From positions 1 through 44,365 of the forward strand of contig JALWCE010000020.1 of NCBI GenBank assembly GCA_027036935.1: DNA of 44,365 nucleotides, read 5' to 3'. This DNA comes from Nitratiruptor sp. (lineage in GTDB: Bacteria; Campylobacterota; Campylobacteria; Campylobacterales; Nitratiruptoraceae). Under the pieces are notes generated by a model. That model searched no databases and had not been told where the DNA came from. It saw only the letters and a program-made list of their open reading frames with translations. A program made the position numbers and the translations under genes. The first letter of the stretch is position 1. Every line of letters begins with the position of its first letter. Positions 8,792 to 17,092 of this stretch are shown here, in pieces.

Positions 8792-9135
8792 CGTTTCAAA
8801 CTTTTATGCTTGGAGCTTTTGAGATAGAAGTACAATGTTTTTATCTCTTGGAGGGTTAAAAAGTAGTGGGGCATCAAGCGGTGCTTGCCATTTGTGAGAG
8901 CTTCATAAAATTTTTTAAAAGAGAGGTTTGTGATGTTTGGCGCTTTGATGATAATGGTGCGGTTGCTCTCTTTGTATCTGCCAAGTACCTCTCCTTGCCC
9001 ATACTCGCCGTGACACTTATGACATCCTATCCCTCTAGGATTGTGATAGAGCATCTTCGCATACTCCTCCTTGGTAATAAAAGAGTCTTCCCCATAGCCC
9101 AAAACGACAAAAAAGATTAAACTGATCAGACGCAT
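8788..9135 (-). CDS. Small periplasmic c-type cytochrome
   Basis: A 115-residue monohaem cytochrome. It has a short signal sequence (residues 1-14), the haem-binding CHKCH (38-42) and a probable axial Met88 in HRLMPHYFLT, the usual class I arrangement. It begins the six-gene minus-strand operon and has AAGGGAG before its ATG. Its role among a lyase, an acyltransferase and a receptor is unclear: it may pass electrons to an oxidase, or it may simply be co-transcribed. It is divergent from folD. Confidence 0.85.
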   Translation of the reverse strand: MRLISLIFFVVLGYGEDSFITKEEYAKMLYHNPRGIGCHKCHGEYGQGEVLGRYKESNRTIIIKAPNITNLSFKKFYEALTNGKHRLMPHYFLTLQEIKTLYFYLKSSKHKSLKR

Positions 9136-9214
9136 TCGCTCCCTTAAACCAAATCACAATATAGTTTTGATATCATATCGAAAATTTTATGAAAATCCCC
9201 AAAAAGAGGCGTTT
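9136..9214. promoter_or_regulatory. Divergent promoter region, cytochrome operon and folD
   Basis: This 79-base gap must hold the promoters of both transcription units. On the minus strand TATATT (9163-9158) lies about 22 bases before the cytochrome ATG, which is preceded by AAGGGAG. On the plus strand TATCAT (9171-9176) lies about 38 bases before the folD ATG at 9215, which has AGAGG six bases upstream. Neither has a clear -35 box. Confidence 0.4.
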
Positions 9215-10066
9215 ATGCAGATTCTTGACGGAAAAAAACTCTCCCAAAAGATCAAATCACAAATCAAATCCCAAACCAAAGAGCTTAAAGAAAAGCACAA
9301 TATCGTCCCGGGTCTCGCGGTGGTACTCGTAGGCGACGATCCGGCGAGCCTCACCTATGTGAAGATGAAAGAAAAAGCTTGTAAAGAGGTAGGCTTTTAC
9401 TCCATCGTTCACCATATGCCCCAATCTATCTCCCAACAAGAGATCGAAGAGACGATCAAGATGATGAACCAAAACCCCAACATCGACGGCATCTTGGTCC
9501 AGCTCCCCCTGCCTTCTCATATCGATACCACCAAGATCTTAGAGCTTATCGATCCAACTAAAGATGTGGACGGCTTTCACCCGTACAACTTCGGACGATT
9601 GATGCAAGGACTCGATACTTTTGCCCCTTGTACGCCTCTAGGAGTGATGGAGCTGCTCAAAGAGTACGGGATCGATCCAAAGGGGATGGATGTGTGCGTC
9701 GTGGGTGCCAGCAATATCGTAGGCAAACCGATGGCCGCCCTCTTACTCAACGCCAACGCCACTGTAGATATTTGCCATATTTACACAAAAGACCTACAAT
9801 CTCATACAAAAAAGGCGGATATGGTGGTCGTAGGCGTGGGCAAACCAAACCTCATCACCGCAGACATGGTCAAAGATGGAGTGATTCTCATCGATATAGG
9901 CATCAACAGGCTCCCAGACGGCAAGCTTGTGGGTGACGCCGATTTTGAAGCTATCAGCCAAAAAGCCTCCTACATCACGCCAGTCCCCGGAGGTGTAGGG
10001 CCTATGACCATAGCGATGCTGCTGGCCAACACTATCAAAGCCGCCCGACAAAGGATAGGTAGTTGA
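9215..10066 (+). CDS. folD: Bifunctional methylenetetrahydrofolate dehydrogenase/cyclohydrolase
   Basis: A 283-residue enzyme that interconverts 5,10-methylene-, methenyl- and 10-formyl-tetrahydrofolate with NADP. It carries the YVKMK motif with catalytic Tyr48 and Lys52, ILVQLPLPSHID, the KDVDGFHPYNFGRL signature, the dinucleotide site VVGASNIVGKPMAALLL and the closing TPVPGGVGPMT. The start is the ATG at 9215, with AGAGG upstream; an in-frame start at 9167 would add residues not found in the family. It begins the folD-lepB-M50 cluster, and its stop overlaps the TTG start of lepB. Confidence 0.95.
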   Translation: MQILDGKKLSQKIKSQIKSQTKELKEKHNIVPGLAVVLVGDDPASLTYVKMKEKACKEVGFYSIVHHMPQSISQQEIEETIKMMNQNPNIDGILVQLPLPSHIDTTKILELIDPTKDVDGFHPYNFGRLMQGLDTFAPCTPLGVMELLKEYGIDPKGMDVCVVGASNIVGKPMAALLLNANATVDICHIYTKDLQSHTKKADMVVVGVGKPNLITADMVKDGVILIDIGINRLPDGKLVGDADFEAISQKASYITPVPGGVGPMTIAMLLANTIKAARQRIGS

Positions 10067-10842
10067 AAGAAAAACTCAAAAAATTTTATCACTGGTCCAA
10101 CACCTGGACCGGTACCATCGTCATTGTCCTTCTTGTCATATTCTTTATCGCTCAGGCTTTCGTCATCCCTAGTGGAAGCATGAAAAATACGCTCCTCATC
10201 GGCGACCACCTCTTTGTCAAAAAGTTCGCCTACGGCATCCCCACACCTCATATCCCGTGGCTTGAGATTCCTGTACTGCCAGATTTTGACGGGGACGGGC
10301 ATCTTATCTCAGGGCCTAGACCAAAACGGGGCGATATCGTCATCTTTCGCTATCCAGTCAATCCAAAGATCCACTATGTCAAACGTTGCGTAGCTGTAGG
10401 CGGGGATATGCTCTTTGTGCACAACAAACATCTCTATCTCCACCCCCACGAAGGAGGGCAATATATCAAAACCCACTATCCAGCAGATCGTATCGTCAAG
10501 ATCGCAGGATTTTTGTGGGTAGTAGATCCGTATATGCTCAAGCACCCGGGTATCCATCACGATCCAAATATCGTCGACGACGGCAGATATCCCAAAGAGA
10601 TATTTGACTTTCCCCCCGTACAAATTCCAAAAGATCAGTTTTTTATGATGGGCGACAACCGAGACCACTCCAACGACAGCCGCTTTTGGGGTCCGGTACC
10701 CTACAAGCTGGTAGTAGGGACCCCTTGGTTTATCTATTGGAGCTGGGATAAAAACTACGTGCCTAGATGGGAAAGAGTGGGCAAGACAGTAGAGCAGATA
10801 GAAGAGGAGATGCGAAAACGTGAGCACTTTGGAAATTCTTAA
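10063..10842 (+). CDS. lepB: Signal peptidase I
   Basis: A 259-residue membrane protease that removes signal peptides. One N-terminal anchor (about 17-34) is followed by box B, IPSGSMKNTLLIGD, with the nucleophile Ser39, then RGDIVIFRYP and YVKRCVAVGGD, with general base Lys107, and box E, GDNRDHSNDSRFWGPVP. The start is a TTG at 10063 that overlaps the folD stop (TTGA) and has AGGATAGG upstream. The 3' end overlaps the M50 protease gene by 23 bases. The order folD-lepB is common in Campylobacterota. Confidence 0.95.
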   Translation: MKEKLKKFYHWSNTWTGTIVIVLLVIFFIAQAFVIPSGSMKNTLLIGDHLFVKKFAYGIPTPHIPWLEIPVLPDFDGDGHLISGPRPKRGDIVIFRYPVNPKIHYVKRCVAVGGDMLFVHNKHLYLHPHEGGQYIKTHYPADRIVKIAGFLWVVDPYMLKHPGIHHDPNIVDDGRYPKEIFDFPPVQIPKDQFFMMGDNRDHSNDSRFWGPVPYKLVVGTPWFIYWSWDKNYVPRWERVGKTVEQIEEEMRKREHFGNS

Positions 10843-11515
10843 CATCATTGCCATGGTGCTGGCCCTAGCCGTTGCCATCATTGGACACGAGATCATGCAT
10901 GGGCTCGTAGCCTACAAGCTGGGCGACCCCACTGCTAAGCTGGCTGGACGTCTTAGTATCAACCCAATCGTCCATATCGATCCCGTGGGTACTATCCTAG
11001 TGCCAGCCCTACTCTATATTTCCAACGCCGGCTTCATATTTGGCTGGGCCAAACCGGTGCCAGTGAATATGCAAATCGTTTTGCGAAACGCCGGAGAGCT
11101 TGGAGCGATCGCTGTCAGCCTCGCCGGAGTGACCTACAACTTCATTGTCGCCCTGATCAGTGCACTAATCGTTGGGTGGATGGGCGAGCCCCACTCATTG
11201 GTAGGGGCCTTTTTCTTCCTCTTCTTTGCCCAAAGCGTGCTGATAAATGTGGTACTTGCCATCTTCAACCTCTGGCCTATCCCGCCACTCGATGGCGCCA
11301 ACGCGGTGATGTATCTGGCAAGATGGCTTGGGCTAAAGCCCATCGTGCGGCTATACGAGTATCTTTTCCCTTATGGGATGATCATACTTATCATCATTTT
11401 GGCCACGCCTTTGAGCTCCTTTTTCTTTACCCCTGTCTATTTTATATTGATACTGCTCTCTTGGCTCAGTGGAGTGGACTTTATCGCACTTATCAACCAA
11501 CTCGAAAGGATCTGA
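10820..11515 (+). CDS. Site-2 protease family protein (M50)
   Basis: A 231-residue polytopic membrane metalloprotease. The zinc site HEIMH (His23, Glu24, His27) lies in the first membrane helix, and NLWPIPPLDGAN (150-161) supplies the third ligand Asp158, as in the minimal M50B/site-2 protease group without PDZ domain. The substrate is unknown. The GTG start at 10820 lies inside lepB with a GGAG about ten bases upstream; an ATG at 10853 would cut into the first helix. It is followed directly by rpiB. Confidence 0.9.
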   Translation: MSTLEILNIIAMVLALAVAIIGHEIMHGLVAYKLGDPTAKLAGRLSINPIVHIDPVGTILVPALLYISNAGFIFGWAKPVPVNMQIVLRNAGELGAIAVSLAGVTYNFIVALISALIVGWMGEPHSLVGAFFFLFFAQSVLINVVLAIFNLWPIPPLDGANAVMYLARWLGLKPIVRLYEYLFPYGMIILIIILATPLSSFFFTPVYFILILLSWLSGVDFIALINQLERI

Positions 11516-11516
11516 T

Positions 11517-11954
11517 ATGAAAATCTACATAGGAAGCGACCATGCTGGATTTGCCGTCAAAGATTTGGTCAAGGAGCTTTTTGAAAAGCGAGGCTACGAA
11601 GTAGAAGACCTTGGCACCTACAGCGCCGAGCGGGTGGACTATCCCGACTATGCCGCCAAAGTGGCCCGTGCCGTAGCATCCGATCCAAATAGCCAAGGGG
11701 TGCTCATCTGCGGTACCGGTATCGGGATGAGTATCGCTGCTAATAAGATAAAAGGGATCCGAGCTGCCGAGGTACACGACTACTACACCGCTCAGATGGC
11801 TAGAGCTCACAACGACGCCAATGTGCTTTGCTTTGGCCAACGGGTAGTGGGACAAGGCGTAATCGAATCGATTGTAGAGGCGTGGTGTACCACCGAGTTT
11901 GAGGGAGGACGGCACGCCAAACGGATAGAAAAAATTATGGCTTTGGAGAAGTGA
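11517..11954 (+). CDS. rpiB: Ribose-5-phosphate isomerase B
   Basis: A 145-residue isomerase that interconverts ribulose-5-phosphate and ribose-5-phosphate in the pentose phosphate pathway. Family motifs are GSDHAGF (7-12), DYPDYAAKVA, the active-site Cys65 in GVLICGTGIGMSIAANK, and RAHNDANVLCFGQRVVG. The start is the ATG at 11517, with AAAGGA six bases upstream; the longer frame from 11469 only reads back into the M50 gene. The stop overlaps the start of a 30-residue ORF (TGATG). Confidence 0.95.
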   Translation: MKIYIGSDHAGFAVKDLVKELFEKRGYEVEDLGTYSAERVDYPDYAAKVARAVASDPNSQGVLICGTGIGMSIAANKIKGIRAAEVHDYYTAQMARAHNDANVLCFGQRVVGQGVIESIVEAWCTTEFEGGRHAKRIEKIMALEK

Positions 11955-12046
11955 TGGGCATTGAAATGGTAGGCTACATCTTTTTTGCTTTGTTGATGGT
12001 AGCGATGATCGGTCTAAAAGTTTTGCTTTTTGGAGGCAAAAAATGA
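11954..12046 (+). CDS. 30-residue single-pass membrane peptide between rpiB and apt
   Basis: A 30-codon ORF ([20 protein letters not shown] then a short tail ending GGKK) fills the gap between rpiB and apt. Its ATG shares a base with the rpiB stop (TGATG), its stop shares three bases with the apt start (ATGA), and GGAG stands five to six bases before its start. About 20 residues form one hydrophobic helix followed by a Lys-ended tail. The perfect fit between two coupled genes argues for translation. The GGAGG near its end is also the ribosome site of apt, so its translation may control apt. Function unknown. Confidence 0.65.
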   Translation: MGIEMVGYIFFALLMVAMIGLKVLLFGGKK

Positions 12047-12591
12047 GAGAACTAAGCCCAGAGCAAAAGAGATTCTTGCTCTCCACGATCCGTGATGTAC
12101 CCGACTTTCCAAAGCCAGGAATCGTTTTTAAAGATATCACCACGCTGCTCAACAACGCCGAGGCTTTTACTCTTTTGATGGAGCATCTCCAAAGCCGATA
12201 CAAGCCGATGGAGCTCGATTTTGTGGCAGGGATAGAGAGCCGCGGATTCATCTTTGGGGCAGCGCTGGCCACAAGGCTGGGGATCGGTTTCGTGCCTATT
12301 CGCAAAAAAGGCAAGCTCCCCTACACAACTGTGAGCGAAAAGTATACACTCGAGTACGGCGTAGACGAGATCGAAATCCATATCGACGCCTTTAGGGGCA
12401 AGCACAAACGAGTGCTCCTCATCGACGATCTCATCGCTACGGGGGGGACAGCCGAAGCCGCAGCAAAACTGATCAAAAAGGTGGAACAAGAGCTCGTAGA
12501 GGCCTGCTTTATTATTGAACTGGGCTTTTTACAAGGCAAACAAAAAGTCCAAAAACTCTGTCCAGTCTATAGCGTATTGGAGATAGCCTGA
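12043..12591 (+). CDS. apt: Adenine phosphoribosyltransferase
   Basis: A 182-residue type I phosphoribosyltransferase that makes AMP from adenine and PRPP. It shows [16 protein letters not shown] near the N-terminus, [14 protein letters not shown], and the PRPP loop [15 protein letters not shown] (123-137). It starts on the ATG at 12043 with a strong GGAGG upstream, overlapping the stop of the 30-residue peptide, and its own stop overlaps the trpB start (TGATG). Confidence 0.95.
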   Translation: MRELSPEQKRFLLSTIRDVPDFPKPGIVFKDITTLLNNAEAFTLLMEHLQSRYKPMELDFVAGIESRGFIFGAALATRLGIGFVPIRKKGKLPYTTVSEKYTLEYGVDEIEIHIDAFRGKHKRVLLIDDLIATGGTAEAAAKLIKKVEQELVEACFIIELGFLQGKQKVQKLCPVYSVLEIA

Positions 12592-13790
12592 TGTATATAC
12601 CCCAAAAGAGCAACTACGACCCAAACGAACTGGGACACTTTGGAATACATGGTGGACGATATGTCCCCGAGACCCTTATGCCGATACTTTTAGAGCTCGA
12701 AGAGGCCTATCAAAAGATCCGTTTCGACGAAGAGTTTTGGAAGGAGGCCAGATACTATCTCGAAAACTACGTAGGGCGCCCAAGTCCTCTGTACTACGCC
12801 CAAAATCTCTCCCAAGAGCTCGAAGCCACCATCTATCTCAAACGAGAGGATCTTAACCATACCGGGGCCCACAAGATCAACAACACTATCCTCCAAGGCC
12901 TTTTGGCCAAGCGTCTTGGCAAAAAAAAGGTGATAGCAGAAACGGGTGCCGGGCAGCATGGAGTGGCCACAGCGACAATGGCCGCCCTTTTTGGGCTCGA
13001 GTGCGACATCTTCATGGGTGAAAAGGATGTAAAACGCCAAGAGCTCAACGTCTTTCGTATGAAACTCCTAGGGGCTAGAGTCCATGCGGTCAAAAACGGC
13101 TCGCGTACACTCAAAGACGCCATGAATGAAGCGATCCGCTACTGGGTCACCAACGCTAGGGATACTTTTTATGTTATTGGCACCGTGGCGGGCCCCCACC
13201 CCTATCCCATGATGGTGCGAGATTTTCAAGGGATTATCGGCTACGAGGCCAAGGCCCAGATTTTGGCTGCTAAAAATCGCCTCCCCGACTACGTGATCGC
13301 TTGCATCGGAGGCGGTAGCAACGCCATGGGAATATTTAACGCCTTTTTGGACGAAGAGGAGACCCAATGTATCGGGATAGAGGCTGGAGGCTTGGGGCTA
13401 GATACCAACAAGCATGGCGCAAGTCTAGCAAAAGGAAGTCCCGGAGTGCTCCACGGGCAGATGAGCTACGTCCTTCAAAACGAAGAGGGACAGATCCAAG
13501 AGGCCCACTCTATCAGTGCAGGGCTGGACTACCCAGGTATTGGACCCGAACACTCCTATCTCAAAGACCTTGACGTGGTACAATATGATACCATTACCGA
13601 TGAGGAAGCTTTAAATGCTTTTGTGTGGCTCAGCCAAAAAGAGGGAATTATCCCGGCTTTTGAGAGTAGCCACGCCGTAGCGTATCTCAAAAGGATGAAA
13701 AATATCAAAAATTCTCTTATAATCGTCAATCTCTCAGGACGGGGAGACAAGGATATGATTCAGGCTAAGTCCTTGCTCCATTTTGACTAA
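12591..13790 (+). CDS. trpB: Tryptophan synthase beta chain
   Basis: A 399-residue TrpB1-type subunit that joins indole and serine to tryptophan. Signatures are [13 protein letters not shown], the PLP lysine in [12 protein letters not shown] (Lys95), [12 protein letters not shown] with catalytic Glu117, and the phosphate loop GGGSNAMG. trpA and the other trp genes are not adjacent; trpB sits in a mixed housekeeping operon with rpiB and apt, as an unlinked trpB does in some Campylobacterota. The ATG at 12591 is coupled to the apt stop. Confidence 0.95.
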   Translation: MYIPQKSNYDPNELGHFGIHGGRYVPETLMPILLELEEAYQKIRFDEEFWKEARYYLENYVGRPSPLYYAQNLSQELEATIYLKREDLNHTGAHKINNTILQGLLAKRLGKKKVIAETGAGQHGVATATMAALFGLECDIFMGEKDVKRQELNVFRMKLLGARVHAVKNGSRTLKDAMNEAIRYWVTNARDTFYVIGTVAGPHPYPMMVRDFQGIIGYEAKAQILAAKNRLPDYVIACIGGGSNAMGIFNAFLDEEETQCIGIEAGGLGLDTNKHGASLAKGSPGVLHGQMSYVLQNEEGQIQEAHSISAGLDYPGIGPEHSYLKDLDVVQYDTITDEEALNAFVWLSQKEGIIPAFESSHAVAYLKRMKNIKNSLIIVNLSGRGDKDMIQAKSLLHFD

Positions 13791-13798
13791 GGAAAACG

Positions 13799-14491
13799 AT
13801 GAAAACTTTCCTGCACAAAAACAGAGATTGGCTGATACAGCTGCTTTTGGCAGCCGTATTTGCCTTTGTCGCCTTTTTAGGCTACAAACTCTATCAAGCC
13901 CCGGGCCATAATCTTGAAGAGAAATTTTTATACCTGCTTAGAGAGTATGGCTATGTGATTTTATTTGTATGGAGTATCTTCGAAGGAGAGACGGGTCTCG
14001 TGATGGCAGGGGTGCTCAGCCACACGGGAGATATGAATCTTTGGCTCTCTATCTTTGTAGCTGGTCTTGGGGGATTTGTTGGCGATCAGATATACTTTTA
14101 TATCGGTCGTTTCAACAAACACTATATCCAACAGCTCATGAAAAAACAGCGTCGTAAATTCGCTTTGGCTCATCTGCTACTCAAAAAGTATGGCTGGCCT
14201 TTGATCTTCATCCAGCGCTATTTGTACGGAATGCGTACCATCATCCCGATGGCTATCGGTCTTACGCGCTACAGCGCAAAAAAATTTGCCATCATCAATT
14301 TTATTAGCGCCATGGTTTGGGCGGCGATGACCATCATTCCCGCCTACATTTTTGGCGAGCAGATTCTTGCCATCGTTAAATGGGCCAAAGCCCACTGGTA
14401 CTACGCCTTGCCATTAGCTATTGTGATCGCCGGAAGCATCTCGTACTACTTTCATAAAGTGACCCAAAAGAAACTCAAGGAGAGAAAATGA
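13799..14491 (+). CDS. DedA family membrane protein
   Basis: A 230-residue polytopic protein of the DedA/VTT family, which flips or transports phospholipids or undecaprenyl phosphate in bacteria. The membrane-dipping Glu motif FEGETGLVMAG (61-71) and GDQIYFYIGR are kept, followed by QRYLYGMRTIIPMAIG, with the essential Arg and Pro. Hydrophobic segments lie near 14-32, 48-60, 80-104, 160-178 and 200-216. The ATG at 13799 has AAGGAA upstream; the stop overlaps the aminopeptidase start (ATGA). Confidence 0.9.
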   Translation: MKTFLHKNRDWLIQLLLAAVFAFVAFLGYKLYQAPGHNLEEKFLYLLREYGYVILFVWSIFEGETGLVMAGVLSHTGDMNLWLSIFVAGLGGFVGDQIYFYIGRFNKHYIQQLMKKQRRKFALAHLLLKKYGWPLIFIQRYLYGMRTIIPMAIGLTRYSAKKFAIINFISAMVWAAMTIIPAYIFGEQILAIVKWAKAHWYYALPLAIVIAGSISYYFHKVTQKKLKERK

Positions 14492-15954
14492 AAATCGAAA
14501 TAGTAGATAAAAAATTACACGAGATCGATGCCGATATCGAGATCATCTTCGTCATAGACAAAAATCTGGACCACAAATGGGTCAAAGACAAAGAGGAGCT
14601 CCAGAAGCTTGGCTTCACGGGTGATGTGGAAGAGGTAGCCTTTTTGCCCCAAGTGGGCCGCATCTATGTAGGTGCGAAGCTCGACCACGACGAGATCCGT
14701 ATCGCAACGGCCAAAGCCCTCAAAGCCCTCAAGGGCAAAAACTTCAAAACGGCTAAAGCTGGTGTCTATATCCAAAACTGCCCTATCACCAATATCAAGG
14801 CTTTCGTAGAAGGGGCAATACTTGGAAGCTACTCCTTTGATAGATACAAATCAAAAAGCAAAAAGCTAGAACTAGAAAAGATTACTCTAGCCAACGAAGA
14901 GTATGCCAACAAGCCATTTACTCTTGAAAACGCCAAAAAAAGTATCAAAGAGGCCAAAATCGTGGCCAAAACCACAAACTTCGTACGTGATATCGTCAAC
15001 ACCCCTCCAAACGAGATCTATCCAGCAAGTTTCGCTAAATTGGCTAAAGAGGTAGCCAAAGAGGAGGATCTGCATATTGATATCTTAGATGAAAAAGAAC
15101 TCAAAAAAGAGAAGATGGAGGCTTTTTTAGCAGTAGGCAGAGCCAGCGCTCATCCACCCCGCCTGGTACATCTGCGTTACACTCCAAAAAACGCAAAAGC
15201 CAAGATAGCCATTGTCGGTAAAGGTCTTACCTACGATAGCGGGGGTCTTAGTCTCAAGCCCAGTGACTATATGGTGACGATGAAAAGCGACAAGAGTGGA
15301 GCGAGTGCAGCTCTTGGTATTATCAAAGCGGCCAAAAAACTAGATATCCCCGTAGAGATCCACGCTATCTTGGGATTGGCTGAAAATATGATAGACGGTA
15401 ACGCCTACAAACCAGACGACATCCTTAGGGCTAAAAACGGCAAGACTATCGAAGTGCGCAATACCGACGCAGAGGGGCGACTGGTACTGGCTGATTGCCT
15501 TTGTTACGCTCAAGAAAAAGTAGAACCAGACTTCATTATTGATATTGCCACCCTTACAGGCGCTTGTGTAATAGCACTTGGAGAGTATACAAGCGGCGTA
15601 ATGGGACATAGTGACGAACTGCGCTCCTCTATGCTCGCTGCCGCCAAGGCCAGCGGAGAGTTGGCAGGAGAATTACCTTTTAATCGCTACTTGCCAAAAC
15701 TGCTTGAGTCCAAAATTGCCGATATTTGTAATATCAGCTCTTCTCGATATGGTGGGGCTATCACAGCGGCTCTATTTTTGAGCGAATTTATCGAAGAAAA
15801 AAATAAAGATAGATGGCTACACCTTGATATCGCCGGACCCGCATACAGAGAAAAAGAGTGGGGATACAATCCATATGGCGCTAGTGGGGCGGGGGTGCGG
15901 ATGGTGATTAAGTGGTTACAAAAAGAGTTTGTTTATGACAAAAAACACCCCTAA
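14488..15954 (+). CDS. pepA: Leucyl aminopeptidase (M17)
   Basis: A 488-residue cytosolic two-metal aminopeptidase that removes N-terminal Leu and other residues. The C-terminal catalytic half holds VGKGLTYDSGGLSLKP (Lys245, Asp250), MKSDKSGASAALG (Asp268), and NTDAEGRLVLADCL (Asp327, Glu329 and Arg331). One small oddity is MKSDKSG where most family members have MKxDMxG. The ATG at 14488 overlaps the DedA stop. A GC hairpin straddles its stop codon. In other bacteria PepA can also bind DNA; nothing here tests that. Confidence 0.93.
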   Translation: MKIEIVDKKLHEIDADIEIIFVIDKNLDHKWVKDKEELQKLGFTGDVEEVAFLPQVGRIYVGAKLDHDEIRIATAKALKALKGKNFKTAKAGVYIQNCPITNIKAFVEGAILGSYSFDRYKSKSKKLELEKITLANEEYANKPFTLENAKKSIKEAKIVAKTTNFVRDIVNTPPNEIYPASFAKLAKEVAKEEDLHIDILDEKELKKEKMEAFLAVGRASAHPPRLVHLRYTPKNAKAKIAIVGKGLTYDSGGLSLKPSDYMVTMKSDKSGASAALGIIKAAKKLDIPVEIHAILGLAENMIDGNAYKPDDILRAKNGKTIEVRNTDAEGRLVLADCLCYAQEKVEPDFIIDIATLTGACVIALGEYTSGVMGHSDELRSSMLAAAKASGELAGELPFNRYLPKLLESKIADICNISSSRYGGAITAALFLSEFIEEKNKDRWLHLDIAGPAYREKEWGYNPYGASGAGVRMVIKWLQKEFVYDKKHP

Positions 15955-15960
15955 GGGTGT
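15945..15960. repeat. Inverted repeat at pepA stop / ychF promoter
   Basis: ACACCC (15945-15950) and GGGTGT (15955-15960) form a perfect six-base-pair stem around the pepA stop codon (loop CTAA). Read on the minus strand, the stem is followed by TTTTTTG, so it could stop antisense transcription. On the plus strand it ends two bases before the TATAAT of ychF, so it may act as a weak terminator or as an operator within the promoter spacer. Confidence 0.4.
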
Positions 15961-15962
15961 GC

Positions 15963-15968
15963 TATAAT
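15963..15968 (+). promoter_or_regulatory. -10 box of ychF
   Basis: A perfect TATAAT within GCTATAATTG. The likely transcript start is near 15975, followed by AAAGGAA (15984-15990) and the ATG at 15995. There is no clear -35 box; the inverted repeat occupies the spacer. Confidence 0.55.
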
Positions 15969-15994
15969 TGCGCCAAACAATTTAAAGGAATTTA

Positions 15995-17092
15995 ATGGGT
16001 CTTAGTGTAGGAATCGTAGGACTTCCAAACGTAGGCAAATCGACCACTTTTAATGCACTCACAAAAGCACAAAATGCAGAGGCGCAAAACTATCCCTTTT
16101 GCACTATCGAGCCAAATAAGGCGGTAGTACCCGTCCCAGATTCTAGACTCCAAGAGCTGGCCAAAATTGTCAATCCCCAGCGTATCCAGCACTCCACTAT
16201 CGACTTTGTCGATATCGCTGGACTCGTGCGAGGGGCCAGCAAAGGCGAGGGGCTTGGGAATCAGTTTTTGAGTAATATCCGAGAGACCGATATGATCTTG
16301 CATATGGTGCGCTGCTTTGATGACGGCAACGTCACCCACGTAGAAGGAGATGTGGATCCTATCCGAGATATCGAGATCATTGAGACCGAGCTCATATTTG
16401 CCGACTTGCAGCAGCTAGAAAAAAAGATCGAGCGGCTTAAAAAGCAGGCAAAAGCGGACAAAAAGATAGCCCCTCTCCTCGCGGTGGCCCAAGAACTTAA
16501 AAGTCATCTTGAGGAGCTAAAGCCCGTGCGAACTTTCGCCAATAAAAACGAGGCTTTCACACAGCTCAATAAGGAGCTTAGATTCCTTAGCGCCAAGCCG
16601 GTGATCTTTGGAGCCAACGTGGATGAAGAGGGGATGCTCGAAGACAACGAGTATGTCAAAAAGGTTAAGGAGTATGCCAAAGAGGTGGGCGCGGATGTGA
16701 TCAAGCTGTGCGCCAAGCTCGAAGAGGAGCTGGTGGGTCTAAGCGACGAGGAGGCTAAAGAGCTACTAAAGGAGATGGGCGTGGAAGAGAGTGGACTGGA
16801 CAAGATCATCCGCACAGCTTTCGAGCGCTTGGGGCTGATCAGCTACTTCACCGCTGGAGTCAAAGAGGTGCGCAGCTGGACGATCCATAAAGGCTGGACG
16901 GCTCCACAAGCTGCCGGCGTAATCCACAAAGATTTTGAAAAAGGCTTTATCAGAGCCGAGGTGATAGCCTATGAGGATTTTATCAAATATGGCGGCGAAC
17001 AGGGGGCCAAAGAGGCTGGCAAGATGCGTCTAGAGGGCAAGGATTACATCGTCCAAGACGGCGACGTAATGCATTTTCGTTTTAACGTTTGA
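15995..17092 (+). CDS. ychF: Redox-regulated ATPase YchF (Obg-type)
   Basis: A 365-residue P-loop protein of the Obg family with ATP preference that associates with ribosomes. The G1 loop GLPNVGKST (9-17), switch II DIAGLVRGASKGEGLGNQFL (73-92), and a coiled-coil insert of charged helices lead to the C-terminal TGS-like domain with WTIHKGWTAPQAAGVIH. It has its own promoter and a strong ribosome site. Its 3' end overlaps the convergent trmA by 11 bases. Confidence 0.95.
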   Translation: MGLSVGIVGLPNVGKSTTFNALTKAQNAEAQNYPFCTIEPNKAVVPVPDSRLQELAKIVNPQRIQHSTIDFVDIAGLVRGASKGEGLGNQFLSNIRETDMILHMVRCFDDGNVTHVEGDVDPIRDIEIIETELIFADLQQLEKKIERLKKQAKADKKIAPLLAVAQELKSHLEELKPVRTFANKNEAFTQLNKELRFLSAKPVIFGANVDEEGMLEDNEYVKKVKEYAKEVGADVIKLCAKLEEELVGLSDEEAKELLKEMGVEESGLDKIIRTAFERLGLISYFTAGVKEVRSWTIHKGWTAPQAAGVIHKDFEKGFIRAEVIAYEDFIKYGGEQGAKEAGKMRLEGKDYIVQDGDVMHFRFNV

